Assembly: GCA_013178155.1 (NCBI GenBank)
Contig: JABLXH010000053.1
Span: 1-32,154 of the forward strand
Length of the DNA: 32,154 nt
Direction: 5' to 3'
Source: Armatimonadota bacterium
GTDB lineage: Bacteria > Armatimonadota > Zipacnadia > Zipacnadales > UBA11051
This document shows, piece after piece, positions 22,210 to 31,573 of this stretch. The notes beneath the pieces were generated by a model. That model was not told the DNA's origin. It was given only the letters and a program-made list of their open reading frames with translations, and did not search any database. Made by a program: the position numbers and the translations under genes. Position 1 is the first letter of the stretch. The number at the start of each line of letters is the position of its first letter.

Positions 22210-25200
22210 CTACCGCCCTACCTTTACCACCCGCAGATCCTCGGGGCCGAGTGTGCCGATGAGCTGCAGCTTGTCCCCCACCCGACTCGCCCCGGCATCA
22301 GTGTCCGCTAGCACATCGTGCAGACGGTTCGCCTCGACTTTGAGGGCCTTCAGGTCCACTGCCAGCCGGTAATCCTGCGGCTGGTCCGTGGGGTTGAAGA
22401 GGGCCAAGTAGAGCTCTTCGCCCCGACCGTAGCGCTCGATCCAGACCTGCGGATTGCCGGTGGTGGCGTGGGTCAGCGGCTCCCACCCGGCGGCGCTAAG
22501 CTTCTGGTGCAGTGGCACATAGCGTTTGAACAGATGCCGGTCACGGTTGTAGATCTCCGGTCGGCTCCAGTACGTGGCGCTGGCGGCGTTGTGGGAGAAG
22601 AAGCTGGGGGCCATGCCATAGAAGACCGCCCGCTTCATGTACTTCTCCACCAGGTCGGGAGTGAAGGCGGCGAAGTCGGTGTTTTGGAGTAGCAGGTAGG
22701 GCCGCTGGTAGCACAGCGCGCGCTTCAGGTTGCACTCCTGGTCGGTCATCGGCCTCCAGGTGCCACCCGGGTACCAGTTGGTTTCCACCCCCATCAGGTC
22801 CAGCATCGCCGCTGGGTGGGGGAAGCGCAGGAGGACCGAGTTGGCGAACGCGGTGCGACCCTCGGCATGCATCTGCTGGCTGACGTCTTTGACGAACTCG
22901 CAGGAGGCGAACATCAGCAGTTCGGCCGGAAGCCCCTCCATAGTGGTGTAGACGAGAGGAGTCTGCGCCGCGCCCCAGTGCCGTCGGTCGAAGTCCAGCA
23001 TTGAGGCACCCATTTCCAGGGAGTCGAAGTAGGTGCCATCCACCCAGACCTTGAGGTCCTCAGTGGGCTCCAGTCCCGGGTTGAGGACATACTCCCGGTC
23101 CTGCCCGGCGACCCGCACCGAGAAGTCGTCGAACCACACCTTGCCGGAATGGTTCAAACGGAACAGCCCGTAGACATAGACGACCAGGACGGGCGCCGGC
23201 AGGTCAATGACCACTTCCTGCCGCTCCCAGTCGTGGGTGCCGGGTGTGAAGGGTGCGACCAGGACCGCCGTCTTCCCATTCTTCAGCGCAATGTCGCAGT
23301 ACAGGGAGTAGTCGGCATCCGGGTTGCCGGTCACCCCCTCGGCCTTGCTCCAGGCGCTGACCGTGATCTTGCCGGGAGCGGCCTGGTCCACCATGACACT
23401 CTGCGACAGACCGTGCGCCTGACCGATGACCGGCATGTCGCACACGGCCCCTTGCGAGCCGTTGCGCCCCTCGCCGGGCACGGCCTCGTACCCGTCACCC
23501 CAGAACCGCCAGCCCGGTGCAATGGTCGGCGGGGTATCTAGATCGGTGCGGATGGCCTTCCAGAGAAGCTGCCCCTGGTTCAAGGGAAGCTCGTCGGTGG
23601 TCGGGATGTCCGGGTCAGGGTTGTTGGTGAACAGCGCGCCGTCGCACCACGGCGCGTTGGTAATGGCCACCACCAGTTGACCGTCGCTGTCACGGATCCC
23701 CGAAACCTCGGTCGCCACGGCTCGCGTCTGCTTCTCCGCGAGCTGCCTGGCGAACAGCTCCTGGGCGGCCTGCAGTGTCCGGGGCAGATCGCCCATGGCC
23801 ATCCAGTAGCTGGTCGGCTCCACATAGGTGTAGGTCAGGATGCCGTGGGCCTCGTCGAAGGCCGGGTTGTTGGTGCCCTCCTTGAAGGCAAGGCCGAAGT
23901 CCTGGAAGCCCTGGACACCGGCGATGTCGTCGAAGGCCACCCACAGGCCCTCCTGCTTCAGCCGCTTGACGAAGTACTCCGGGAACAGCCGGTAGTAGTG
24001 GTCCAGCGCGTGGCGGAAGTCACCGGGGGCGGTCACCTGGTAGAGCACGAAGGAGAAGGGGGCCTTACCCGGGGCATGAGTGAAGTCCCGGCTCAGGCCG
24101 AAGTCCTGCACAGCGTACAGCTCGCCGCTGGGCTCGTCGTAGGCGAACCGGAAGAGCCGTGGCGGGTCCAGCGGCGCGCCGAGACAGAAGCCGTAGCCAT
24201 CGCGGGTCACACAGCCGAAGGGGTACAGCGACATGCGGCCATTGGCGCCGCAGCCCACCGAGGCGTAGTGTCCGTAACTCTGGCCCGTCTCGATGGTCCG
24301 GGTGTTGCGCACGTCATCATGCCAGACCTCGGCGCCCGGCACCGGTAGCGCCGCATAGACGCTCACCCCACGGTCCTCGCCGGTCAGGTCCTCGACGACC
24401 CCCTCCACCCGCACCGCGCCGGTGGCCGGATCTGTGCGGTAATCAGCGGTCAGCTTCAGGCCCAACTCCTCGTCGGTGGCCTCCCAGTGCGGGAAACCGT
24501 TGACCAGTGTCACCTTGCCGAGCGGCTGGCGGAAGTCCGAGCGCCGCCGGGCGTCACGCAGAAACAGCCCGCCGACCCGTCCCGAGACCGTGCGCCATTG
24601 GCCCGTCGCGCGGTCCAGGAGGATCACCTTGTCGGAGATGCCGGAACCCAGGGAAAAGGCCTGCTCGTCAGTGGCGAAGCCCGGCTCCGCCACCGGCCTC
24701 GGCGCCACGACCGGCAAGCCGTCAAAGGTGGCCGTGCCCTCGGGGAGTTGCAGAGCTTTGAGCGAGAAGTCGTCAAACCACGCGACGCCGGTATGGCGAC
24801 GGAAGATGCCGTGAAACTGCACCTCGCGAATGGGTTTCTCGGGCACCACGGTGATGGTGCGCTTCTCCCAGTCGTGGGTGCCGGTCGAGAAGGGGATGAC
24901 ATTGCCCCACAGCGGTGTGCCGTCGGTGTAGGTCAGGTCCACATAGAGGGAGTAGTCGGCATCGGGACTGCCGGAGACATCCACCGCCTTGCTCCATAGC
25001 TCCGCGATGAAAGGCAGCGGTGTGGTCTGGTTGAGCGGGACCACGTAGGTCAGGCCCATCTCGCCGGCCGCGACGTCGGTGATGGCGCACTTGGCCGCCA
25101 CCTGCCCACTACGGGCGTCCGCGTCCAGTACATAGCCCAGGCCCCAGGGCTGCAGTTCCAGCGCTTGCCCATCGCGCACGTCCTCCAGATCGCCGTTGGC

Positions 25201-25317
25201 GAGCAGCTCCTTGCTGGCCATGGAAGCGTCCAGGGCCTTCTTCACCACGATGGCGCGGGCATGGGCCCCGCCAGCGGTCAGAGCCAGCAGCGCCAGCAGA
25301 GCAAGCAGGGCTCGCAT
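22210..25317 (-). CDS. Secreted hydrolase-like protein with two related carbohydrate-binding modules, one nested in the core
   Basis: 1035 residues; ATG at 25317 preceded by GGAGGG. Residues 1-22 are a leucine-rich Sec signal peptide ending in AHARA. Module A (about 33-188) and module B (about 596-738) are related CBM_4_9-like beta-sandwiches: both contain PDADYSLY, then F-T/S-x-GTHDWE and finally WFDDFS. Between them lie a beta-rich domain (about 215-430) and the first part of a TIM-barrel-like region (LWVAFDDIAGVQGFQDFG, about 457-575). After module B the barrel seems to resume (WVDGTYFDSLEMGASMLDFDRRH, about 758-940), followed by a small beta domain (about 955-1035). Family and catalytic residues are not identified; D463, D464 and D760 are candidates only. 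Related unassigned hydrolases occur in Armatimonadota and Planctomycetota. It is a single gene, divergent from the HAD operon. Confidence 0.78.
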   Translation of the reverse strand: MRALLALLALLALTAGGAHARAIVVKKALDASMASKELLANGDLEDVRDGQALELQPWGLGYVLDADARSGQVAAKCAITDVAAGEMGLTYVVPLNQTTPLPFIAELWSKAVDVSGSPDADYSLYVDLTYTDGTPLWGNVIPFSTGTHDWEKRTITVVPEKPIREVQFHGIFRRHTGVAWFDDFSLKALQLPEGTATFDGLPVVAPRPVAEPGFATDEQAFSLGSGISDKVILLDRATGQWRTVSGRVGGLFLRDARRRSDFRQPLGKVTLVNGFPHWEATDEELGLKLTADYRTDPATGAVRVEGVVEDLTGEDRGVSVYAALPVPGAEVWHDDVRNTRTIETGQSYGHYASVGCGANGRMSLYPFGCVTRDGYGFCLGAPLDPPRLFRFAYDEPSGELYAVQDFGLSRDFTHAPGKAPFSFVLYQVTAPGDFRHALDHYYRLFPEYFVKRLKQEGLWVAFDDIAGVQGFQDFGLAFKEGTNNPAFDEAHGILTYTYVEPTSYWMAMGDLPRTLQAAQELFARQLAEKQTRAVATEVSGIRDSDGQLVVAITNAPWCDGALFTNNPDPDIPTTDELPLNQGQLLWKAIRTDLDTPPTIAPGWRFWGDGYEAVPGEGRNGSQGAVCDMPVIGQAHGLSQSVMVDQAAPGKITVSAWSKAEGVTGNPDADYSLYCDIALKNGKTAVLVAPFTPGTHDWERQEVVIDLPAPVLVVYVYGLFRLNHSGKVWFDDFSVRVAGQDREYVLNPGLEPTEDLKVWVDGTYFDSLEMGASMLDFDRRHWGAAQTPLVYTTMEGLPAELLMFASCEFVKDVSQQMHAEGRTAFANSVLLRFPHPAAMLDLMGVETNWYPGGTWRPMTDQECNLKRALCYQRPYLLLQNTDFAAFTPDLVEKYMKRAVFYGMAPSFFSHNAASATYWSRPEIYNRDRHLFKRYVPLHQKLSAAGWEPLTHATTGNPQVWIERYGRGEELYLALFNPTDQPQDYRLAVDLKALKVEANRLHDVLADTDAGASRVGDKLQLIGTLGPEDLRVVKVGR
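23104..23532 (-). repeat. Nested carbohydrate-binding-like module B (residues about 596-738)
   Basis: Matches module A in the same protein: NPDADYSLYCDIALKNG here against SPDADYSLYVDLTYTDG in module A, and TPGTHDWERQEVVI against STGTHDWEKRTITV. Edges are estimates. Confidence 0.7.
24754..25221 (-). repeat. N-terminal carbohydrate-binding-like module A (residues about 33-188)
   Basis: First copy of the CBM_4_9-like module, directly after the signal peptide. It starts with LLANGDLEDV, the usual opening of such domains, and ends with AWFDDFSLKAL. Confidence 0.7.
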
Positions 25318-25336
25318 CCGGCATCCCTCCGCAACA

Positions 25337-25355
25337 GTCCGGCACAGCGCCGGAC
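25337..25355. repeat. Inverted repeat GTCCGGC-N5-GCCGGAC
   Basis: Perfect 7-bp arms in the 5' leader of the minus-strand gene, 20 nt before its start. Possible operator or leader hairpin close to the ribosome binding site. Confidence 0.45.
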
Positions 25356-25416
25356 GGACTGGCTGCCCCCTTCCCTGTGCCTGGCGGCGCTTCCTGCGTT
25401 CTCCGCTGTTGCCCGG

Positions 25417-25445
25417 TTGTGTCGTCAGCCCGTTTGGGGCATAAT
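25417..25445 (+). promoter_or_regulatory. Sigma70-like promoter of the HAD operon
   Basis: TTGTGT (25417-25422), exactly 17 nt, then CATAAT (25440-25445). It is the clearest promoter in the window and stands out as AT-rich in a GC-rich background. Expected transcription start is near 25452. Confidence 0.6.
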
Positions 25446-25449
25446 GCGC

Positions 25450-25478
25450 CTACGGCCCGCGTCACCGGCGGGCCGTAG
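25450..25478 (+). promoter_or_regulatory. Strong hairpin at the predicted 5' end of the HAD operon mRNA
   Basis: CTACGGCCCGC, 7-nt loop, GCGGGCCGTAG: an 11-bp perfect stem starting about 5 nt after the -10 box and ending 27 nt before the start codon. It could stabilise the transcript or be an operator; without a T tract, attenuation is unlikely. Confidence 0.6.
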
Positions 25479-25505
25479 CCTGTTGCTCCGAGAGGGGTCT
25501 GGCCG

Positions 25506-26306
25506 TTGTCCACCAGTATCAAGCTCATCGCTCTGGACCTGGATGGCACCCTGGTCCATGACGCCACCCACATCCCCGAGGCCAACCTGCAGGCCGTCCG
25601 CCAGGCCATGGACCGGGGGGTGATGGTGGCTATTGCCACCGGACGCATGCACAGCAGCGCCGAGAGCTTTGTCAGCCGCCTGGGGCTCGAGGGCACTCCA
25701 CTCATCTCCTACAACGGGGCCATGGTGCGGGTGCCGGGAGACCCTCAGCCCCTGCTGCATGTGCCCGTCCCGGCGGACCTCGCCGCCGAGATCGTGCAGC
25801 ACGCCGTGGAGGAGTGGTACCACCTCAACTACTTCCTGGACGATGTGCTCTACGTGTCGCATATGGACCACTGGTCGTGGCTCTACCACCGCCGGACCGG
25901 CAACTTCCCGGTGCTGGCGGGCGACCTGCGCCGGTTCGCTGGCCGGACACCGACCAAGCTGCTCATCGCCGCCAAGCCCGAGGACGTCCCCGCCCTGCTG
26001 GCCAAGGAGCAGGCCCGGTACGGGGATCGTCTCTATGTGACGCGCTCCATGCCCGAGTACATCGAGTTTCTGAACCCGGAGGCCTCCAAGGGGGCGGCCC
26101 TGCGCTGGCTCGCGGGGCACCTGGGATTGGAGCGGGAGCAGGTGATGGCCATGGGCGACATGCTCAACGACCTGCCAATGATCGAGTGGGCGGGGATCGG
26201 CGTGGCCATGCCGGAGGCCGAGGAGTTGGTGCGCGCCGCGGCCGACTTCGTGCCGCAGAGCGCGGAGGAGGGAGTGGCCGAGGCGATAGCGAAGTTCGTG
26301 GGGTAG
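25506..26306 (+). CDS. Cof-type HAD-IIB hydrolase (sugar phosphatase-like)
   Basis: 266 residues from a TTG at 25506, with AGGGG 8 nt upstream; no in-frame ATG or GTG fits before the first HAD motif. HAD motifs are complete: I, D11 and D13 in LDLDGTL; II, T45 in IATGR; III, K195; IV, GDMLND (217-222). SYNGA (68-72) and the large C2-type cap (about 85-190) mark it as Cof/IIB. Family members dephosphorylate sugar phosphates and similar small molecules in the cytoplasm. It is first in a plus-strand operon, 34 nt before the GH20-like gene, which suggests a role with phosphorylated sugars from the same glycan. The TTG start may keep its expression low. Confidence 0.88.
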   Translation: MSTSIKLIALDLDGTLVHDATHIPEANLQAVRQAMDRGVMVAIATGRMHSSAESFVSRLGLEGTPLISYNGAMVRVPGDPQPLLHVPVPADLAAEIVQHAVEEWYHLNYFLDDVLYVSHMDHWSWLYHRRTGNFPVLAGDLRRFAGRTPTKLLIAAKPEDVPALLAKEQARYGDRLYVTRSMPEYIEFLNPEASKGAALRWLAGHLGLEREQVMAMGDMLNDLPMIEWAGIGVAMPEAEELVRAAADFVPQSAEEGVAEAIAKFVG

Positions 26307-26340
26307 CGATCGTCGGAACGCCCGACACGGAGGCTCCCCC

Positions 26341-29300
26341 ATGCGTATCCTCGTTGCGGTCTGCCTGCTGCTGTCCCTGGCGCTGGCAACGCACGCTGCT
26401 GACCTGCGCCTGATCCCCATGCCACAGAAGCTGCAGCTCGTGCCCGGTGAGTTCTCCTGGTCGGAGGCAGCGGGGGTGGTGCTGACTGCTCCGGCCCGAG
26501 CCGACGACCGCTTCGCCGCCCAGCAGCTTGCCGAGGAGCTCCAGACCACCATGCGGGTGGCCCTGACTCCCGGCACGCCCCGGCGCCCGGTCTATCTGGG
26601 TCAGGTAGGGGATGCACCCATGGGCCGCTTGCTGCAGGGCGAGAGCCTGGGGGACCTGCGCGAGCGTGGCCCCGAGGCGTACTTTCTCCTGGTGCGGCCC
26701 GAGCGCATCATCGTTGCGGGAGTCGGCCCGGCCGGGACCTTCTACGGTGTCCAGACGCTGAAGCAGCTCATTCGAGCCAACCGCAAGGGCCAGACCATCC
26801 CTTGCGTTCGGGTGTTGGACTGGCCGGGCCTGCGCTGGCGCGGCTACTCTGACGACATCAGCCGCGGCCCTATCCCCACCATGGACTTCTTCAAGCGCCA
26901 GATCCGCACCATGGCCGAACACAAGATGAACATGCTCACCTTCTACACGGAGCATGTGTTCAAGCTCAAGAAGCACCCGATCATCGCACCGCCGGATGGT
27001 ATCACTGCCGAGGAAGTCAAAGAGCTCTCGGCCTATGCCCGACGCTACCACGTGGAACTGGTGGGCAACTTCCAGTCCTTCGGGCATTTCTACAACATCC
27101 TGCGCCATGAGGAGTATGCCCATCTCCGCGAGACCATGAGCGTGGTCACCCCGGCCAAGGAGGAGACCTACCAGTTCCTGGATGACGTCTACAGCGAGAT
27201 CGCCACGGCCTACGACTCGCCGCTGTTCAACGTGAACTGCGATGAGACCTATGGACTGGGAGAGGGGCCGAGCAAGGAGTTGGCGGCCCAGATTGGCGTC
27301 GGTGGGGTCTACCTGCGCCACATGAACCGAATCCATGATCTGCTGCGCGACAAGTACGGCAAGCGCATGATGATGTGGGGCGACATCGCCCTGCAGCACC
27401 CGGACATCGTGCCGCAGTTGGCGCGGGACACCATCCTGCTGTCCTGGGGCTATGGGGCGGCGCCCAACTATGACGCAGCCATCCAGCCCTTCGTGCGGGC
27501 CGGGTTGGAGTTCATGGTCTGCCCAGGCGTGTCATGCTGGTCGCAGATTTTCCCCCAGTACGAAAACGCCATGATCAACATCCAGAACTACGTCCGGGAC
27601 GGCGCGCGCTTCGGCGCCCTGGGGATGCTCAATACTACCTGGGATGACGATGGCGAGAACCTGTTTTCCTGGAACTTCTACGGCACCAACTGGGGTGCGG
27701 CCTGTGCCTGGAGGCCCCTGGACTCAGACCGGGAACGGTACGACGACGCCTTTGCCGCCACCAACTACGGCACCCTGGACACCCGCATCACCCGGGCCAT
27801 CAAGCTGCTGGCCGGCTGCGCCAACAACCCGCTGACCCAGCGCAACTTCGACCCCGCCTTCTGGGTGCGACCCACCACGGTCCTGGCGACAACCTACGAG
27901 GGTGTCATGAAGCAGGCCAACGCCCTGTGCGACACCACTGCGGAGGCCATCCAGCTCATCGAGGCGGCGCGCCCGCATGTCAAGCTCAACGCCCAGGACC
28001 TGGATTACCTGCTCTTCGCCGCCCGTCGGCTGCACTTCATCGGCCGCATGCGGCAGATCCACTTCGCTTCCGCCCGGCAGTACTCCGAGGCGCTGCTGCG
28101 GTTCCCCGAGACCCAACCCGCCGCCGAGGCCCTGGCGGCCGCGACCCGGGGCGCCGACGAGATGGTGACGACAGTCGAGGGGCTGCTGGCCGAGTACCGG
28201 CGGCTGTGGCTGCTGGAGAACCGGCCCTGGTGGCTCAAGGAGATGGCGGGCAAGTACGAGGCACTGCTCAAGGACCTGCGGGCTTACCACCAGGGCATTG
28301 TGGACGCACAGGCGGAACTGGCTGGGACCGGGGTCCCGCCCGACCCGGCAACCGTCGGCCTGCAGTTGGTCGAGACCGGCAAGCGCAGTCTCCAGGCCGT
28401 CCCTGCGGCGGAGCCCCTGTTGCCTCCCGACACCGCCTGGTGGGACGCCCGCTGGCCCCACCGCTTGCCGCTGCGGGTGCAGGCGGCGGATAACCCGCTC
28501 ATGGACTACCCGGTATCGGTGGCGGTCAACTTCGGCGAACAGGCCGTGGACCCGGCGTCGGTGCGAGTGGTGGAGCACACGGGCGGCACGGCCATGCCGC
28601 TGTTGACCCAATACGAGCCGGGCGAGGGCAACACGGGCCGCATTGTGTTCATCTTACCCGGCGCCACGGCCCCGCAGGCCACGCGCAGCCTCGCGGTCTA
28701 CTTCGATGCCCCCGGCAGCCCTGCCAAGCCCCCGCAGCCGGACAGCGACCTGAAGGTGTGGGCGGAGGGCGGCGCGTTCTGGGTCGAGAACGACCGCCTG
28801 CGAGTGCTCATCGGCCGCCAGGGAGCGCATGTCTACGAGTGGTTCGTAAAGGCTCTCGGCGACCTGGAGATCACGGAACCGGGACGCTGGAGCTACTTCG
28901 GCTTCGCGGACAGCGGCTTTGAGGACCGGGACGCCGACTTCGCTCTCACCCTGGAAGCCGCCGGGCCGGTGCAGGTCCGCATCCGCGGCGTTTCCAACAC
29001 CGGCAGCAATGAGAAGGTCCTCCTGATCCAGGCCGGCAAGCCCTATGTCGAGGTGATGCTCGCCCGGCCCGTCGGCTTCTACTGGGACTACGACAACGTG
29101 AGCAACTTCGCCGCCGACAACGGCAATCCGGGTACGGCGCTGTTTTCGGATGGCAAGCGCGAGCCCGTCTGCCGCTCGGATGAGCAGGTCCACAGCGTTG
29201 CCAGCGACGTCTACTGGGGCGCCAAGGTGCGCGCTGACGGCCTGGTGCTGGCCAACATCACGCCTAGCCAAAAGACGGTCCACATGACCGGGCCCGGCGG

Positions 29301-29469
29301 CGGCTGGGGCGGTGTGGGCATCGAGTCCAGCCCCGCGACCTCACACTTCGTGACCTTTGCCGACCAGGTGACCGGGGACCCCATGCCGGTCCTGAACGTC
29401 ATCCAGCAGACCCTCGACCTGCGGGTCCAGCCGAGGCTGTGGGTAGGCAAGGTCGAGACGCGGCCATAG
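26341..29469 (+). CDS. Secreted GH20-like beta-N-acetylhexosaminidase with long C-terminal extension
   Basis: 1042 residues; GGAGG lies 7 nt before the ATG. Residues 1-20 are a Sec signal peptide (cleavage near THAA). Residues about 22-155 are the GH20 N-terminal alpha/beta domain (LIPMPQKLQLVPGEFSW). Residues about 158-500 are the TIM barrel, opening with GLRWRGYSDDISRG and carrying the Asp-Glu pair D301-E302 (NVNCDETYG) used in substrate-assisted catalysis. Residues about 510-690 are helical. From about 700 (WWDARWPHRLPLRV) a DUF2341-like beta domain and further beta-rich sequence continue to the end. It should release terminal beta-linked GlcNAc or GalNAc outside the cytoplasm. The DE context differs from the classical GGDE motif, so a divergent subfamily is likely. 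Downstream spacing to the lyase-like gene is 27 nt. Confidence 0.82.
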   Translation: MRILVAVCLLLSLALATHAADLRLIPMPQKLQLVPGEFSWSEAAGVVLTAPARADDRFAAQQLAEELQTTMRVALTPGTPRRPVYLGQVGDAPMGRLLQGESLGDLRERGPEAYFLLVRPERIIVAGVGPAGTFYGVQTLKQLIRANRKGQTIPCVRVLDWPGLRWRGYSDDISRGPIPTMDFFKRQIRTMAEHKMNMLTFYTEHVFKLKKHPIIAPPDGITAEEVKELSAYARRYHVELVGNFQSFGHFYNILRHEEYAHLRETMSVVTPAKEETYQFLDDVYSEIATAYDSPLFNVNCDETYGLGEGPSKELAAQIGVGGVYLRHMNRIHDLLRDKYGKRMMMWGDIALQHPDIVPQLARDTILLSWGYGAAPNYDAAIQPFVRAGLEFMVCPGVSCWSQIFPQYENAMINIQNYVRDGARFGALGMLNTTWDDDGENLFSWNFYGTNWGAACAWRPLDSDRERYDDAFAATNYGTLDTRITRAIKLLAGCANNPLTQRNFDPAFWVRPTTVLATTYEGVMKQANALCDTTAEAIQLIEAARPHVKLNAQDLDYLLFAARRLHFIGRMRQIHFASARQYSEALLRFPETQPAAEALAAATRGADEMVTTVEGLLAEYRRLWLLENRPWWLKEMAGKYEALLKDLRAYHQGIVDAQAELAGTGVPPDPATVGLQLVETGKRSLQAVPAAEPLLPPDTAWWDARWPHRLPLRVQAADNPLMDYPVSVAVNFGEQAVDPASVRVVEHTGGTAMPLLTQYEPGEGNTGRIVFILPGATAPQATRSLAVYFDAPGSPAKPPQPDSDLKVWAEGGAFWVENDRLRVLIGRQGAHVYEWFVKALGDLEITEPGRWSYFGFADSGFEDRDADFALTLEAAGPVQVRIRGVSNTGSNEKVLLIQAGKPYVEVMLARPVGFYWDYDNVSNFAADNGNPGTALFSDGKREPVCRSDEQVHSVASDVYWGAKVRADGLVLANITPSQKTVHMTGPGGGWGGVGIESSPATSHFVTFADQVTGDPMPVLNVIQQTLDLRVQPRLWVGKVETRP

Positions 29470-29496
29470 CCCGCCGTCTGAGGGGAGGCAAGCTTG

Positions 29497-31548
29497 ATGG
29501 GCCTTGGCATCATGATGGCGACCATCGCCGGCGCGGTGGCGCTGGGGGTCAGTCACGCTGACGAGGCCGCGCCGCTCGGGCCACCCTGGGACGGCCAGCT
29601 CCCCGCCGCCGAGACCCACCCGTGTCTCTTCTTCGGCGTCGAGGACCTCCCCCGCCTGCGGCAGCGCGTACAGCGGGAGCCTTACAGGCTCTGGCTGGAC
29701 CGGTCGCGCGGCTCCTACCTTCCCCTGGGGCCGGCGCTCGTCTGGGCCCTGACCGGTGATGAAGCACAGGCCGCGGTCGCCCGCCGTGAACTGGTAGACA
29801 AGCCCATCTGGCGCGAACCGGTCCACCAGTACATCGAGCCCAGCTCGCATCACCTGTACCTGGCCGCCGCGGCCTATGACCTGCTCTACTCCTGGGGGGG
29901 CCTCAGCCGCGAAGATCATCGGCTCATCCGCGACAAGCTGGCCGCCGAGGCGGAGTTCTACCTCAAGACCATGGATGCCGTGCCCGGTGGCTGCAACTTC
30001 GGCAACCAGCGCACGCTGGGCGCCTCGGCCCTGGGCATGTGCGCGATGGTGCTGGCCGACTACGAGGGGTCGGCGCACACCCCGCAACAATGGCTGGACC
30101 GGGCCTTGCTGGAGATCCGGCGTCCCGAGAACTACTGGTTCTTCCGGCCCGACGGTTCCTTCGTCGAGGGCTACGGCTACACCACCTACATGGGCTGCCT
30201 GCTCACGCCCTTTACCGTGGCCTACTACCGCAACACAGGACAGAACCTGCTGGACGATCCGGCGCTGCGGGCGATGCTGCGCTGGCATGCCTACTTCCTG
30301 CTGCCCGACGGTCACAACCCCAACTTCGGCACCACCAACCATGTCAGCGGCGGGAACAGCCTGTTCGCGCCCTTCGTCAATCGTGAGTTCGGCGGCGACA
30401 TGGTGGGCCTGTACGCCTGGGCGGCCCGTCGAACCACGGACTGGCGGGTACATCCGTGGCTCCATGCAGCGGCCATCGCCTGGTTCGATGACACCATCAC
30501 CCCGGCGCCCGACCAGTACCCGCCCTCGGCGGTCTTCCCCATCTCAGAGATGATGGTGATGAAGGACGGTTGGGGTGACGACCTGACCGGCGTCTGGGTG
30601 ACCGGCAAAGACAGTGGCTGGCTGGAGCATCGCTACCAGACCTACAGCCACGCCGATGCCACCAGCTTCCTGTTCTACAGCCATCGCTCGTGGTTGGTGG
30701 GGGACTCGGGCTACCCGCACTGGCGCAACTACACCGACGGCTACGGGCCGGAGTACCACAACCTGGTGCTGGTGGATGGGGCCGGCCCCGGGCAAGACAC
30801 ACGGGCCGAGTTGCGTCACGCGGTGATGACACCGCAGGCCGATGCCTGCACCATCGAGACGGAATACGCCGGGGTGAAGGTCCAGCGTCTCTTCCTGTTC
30901 GCCGAGAAGCGCGTGCTGTTGGTCATGGACTTCCTGCGGGGCGAGGGCCCGCATGAGTACCTCTACCAGTTGCATACACCCTTGCCGCTGGAAGCGCCCG
31001 GCGTTCGCGTGGGGGCGCGACAGCTCCGCTGGCCGGGCTGGGATATGAGCCGCCAGCAGGCGACCGAGGTCCAGGCCTGGGCCCACTTCGCCGGGCCGGT
31101 GCAACTGGAGCGTATACCCAGCCAGTGGCTGCCCACGACCGAGGCCCTGGAGCCCAATGTGGCCTTCGGCGCGCGCTGGTTCATCGAGGGCCCGAACTGC
31201 CTGGTGTCGGCGCTGCACGCCCAGCGCCCGAGTCAGGAGGAAGTGACAGTGACGACCCGCCAGGAGGGTGTCATACAGCACCTGGAGGCGCGCACCGGCA
31301 ACTGGACGCTGACCGCTCAGGCCCGGCCCCAGCCCGGGCCCCTCGCCGATGGCGGCGCGCGGGCCGTGGCGCAGGCGCTGGTGGTCTGCCGTGATCGCGG
31401 GGGTGGTGCGCGATGGGTCTACGTATGGGGCGCGGAGGAGTTCACCCTGCAAGGCCTGCCAGACGTCGCCGCATCTGGTCTGCACCGCGCCCTCATCGTG
31501 CGCCAGGGAGGTGCGTGGGACGTGGCGCCCACGGCGGAAGGCACATAG
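29497..31548 (+). CDS. Secreted heparinase II/III-like polysaccharide lyase
   Basis: 683 residues. GGAGG lies 8 nt before the ATG at 29497; a TTG directly upstream is also in frame. Residues 1-22 are a Sec signal peptide (cleavage near SHA). Residues about 40-330 are an (alpha/alpha) toroid, with N167 and N170 (CNFGNQ) and EGYGYTTYMG (224-233), where lyases of this fold keep Asn and Tyr. Residues about 345-640 form the beta-sandwich with HADATSFLFYSHRSWLVGDSGY spread over 385-406, the heparinase II/III signature including H385. It most likely cleaves a uronate-containing polysaccharide by beta-elimination; the exact PL family (PL12, 15, 17, 21 or 33-like) cannot be told. Placed between the GH20-like gene and the next gene (25-nt gap). 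Confidence 0.82.
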   Translation: MGLGIMMATIAGAVALGVSHADEAAPLGPPWDGQLPAAETHPCLFFGVEDLPRLRQRVQREPYRLWLDRSRGSYLPLGPALVWALTGDEAQAAVARRELVDKPIWREPVHQYIEPSSHHLYLAAAAYDLLYSWGGLSREDHRLIRDKLAAEAEFYLKTMDAVPGGCNFGNQRTLGASALGMCAMVLADYEGSAHTPQQWLDRALLEIRRPENYWFFRPDGSFVEGYGYTTYMGCLLTPFTVAYYRNTGQNLLDDPALRAMLRWHAYFLLPDGHNPNFGTTNHVSGGNSLFAPFVNREFGGDMVGLYAWAARRTTDWRVHPWLHAAAIAWFDDTITPAPDQYPPSAVFPISEMMVMKDGWGDDLTGVWVTGKDSGWLEHRYQTYSHADATSFLFYSHRSWLVGDSGYPHWRNYTDGYGPEYHNLVLVDGAGPGQDTRAELRHAVMTPQADACTIETEYAGVKVQRLFLFAEKRVLLVMDFLRGEGPHEYLYQLHTPLPLEAPGVRVGARQLRWPGWDMSRQQATEVQAWAHFAGPVQLERIPSQWLPTTEALEPNVAFGARWFIEGPNCLVSALHAQRPSQEEVTVTTRQEGVIQHLEARTGNWTLTAQARPQPGPLADGGARAVAQALVVCRDRGGGARWVYVWGAEEFTLQGLPDVAASGLHRALIVRQGGAWDVAPTAEGT

Positions 31549-31573
31549 ATGGCCCAGTCTCGGAGGCTCAGCC

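Noticed and set aside
26164-27399. Minus-strand open frame of 411 codons
   Set aside because: Antisense to the end of the HAD gene and the GH20-like gene; no domain signature.
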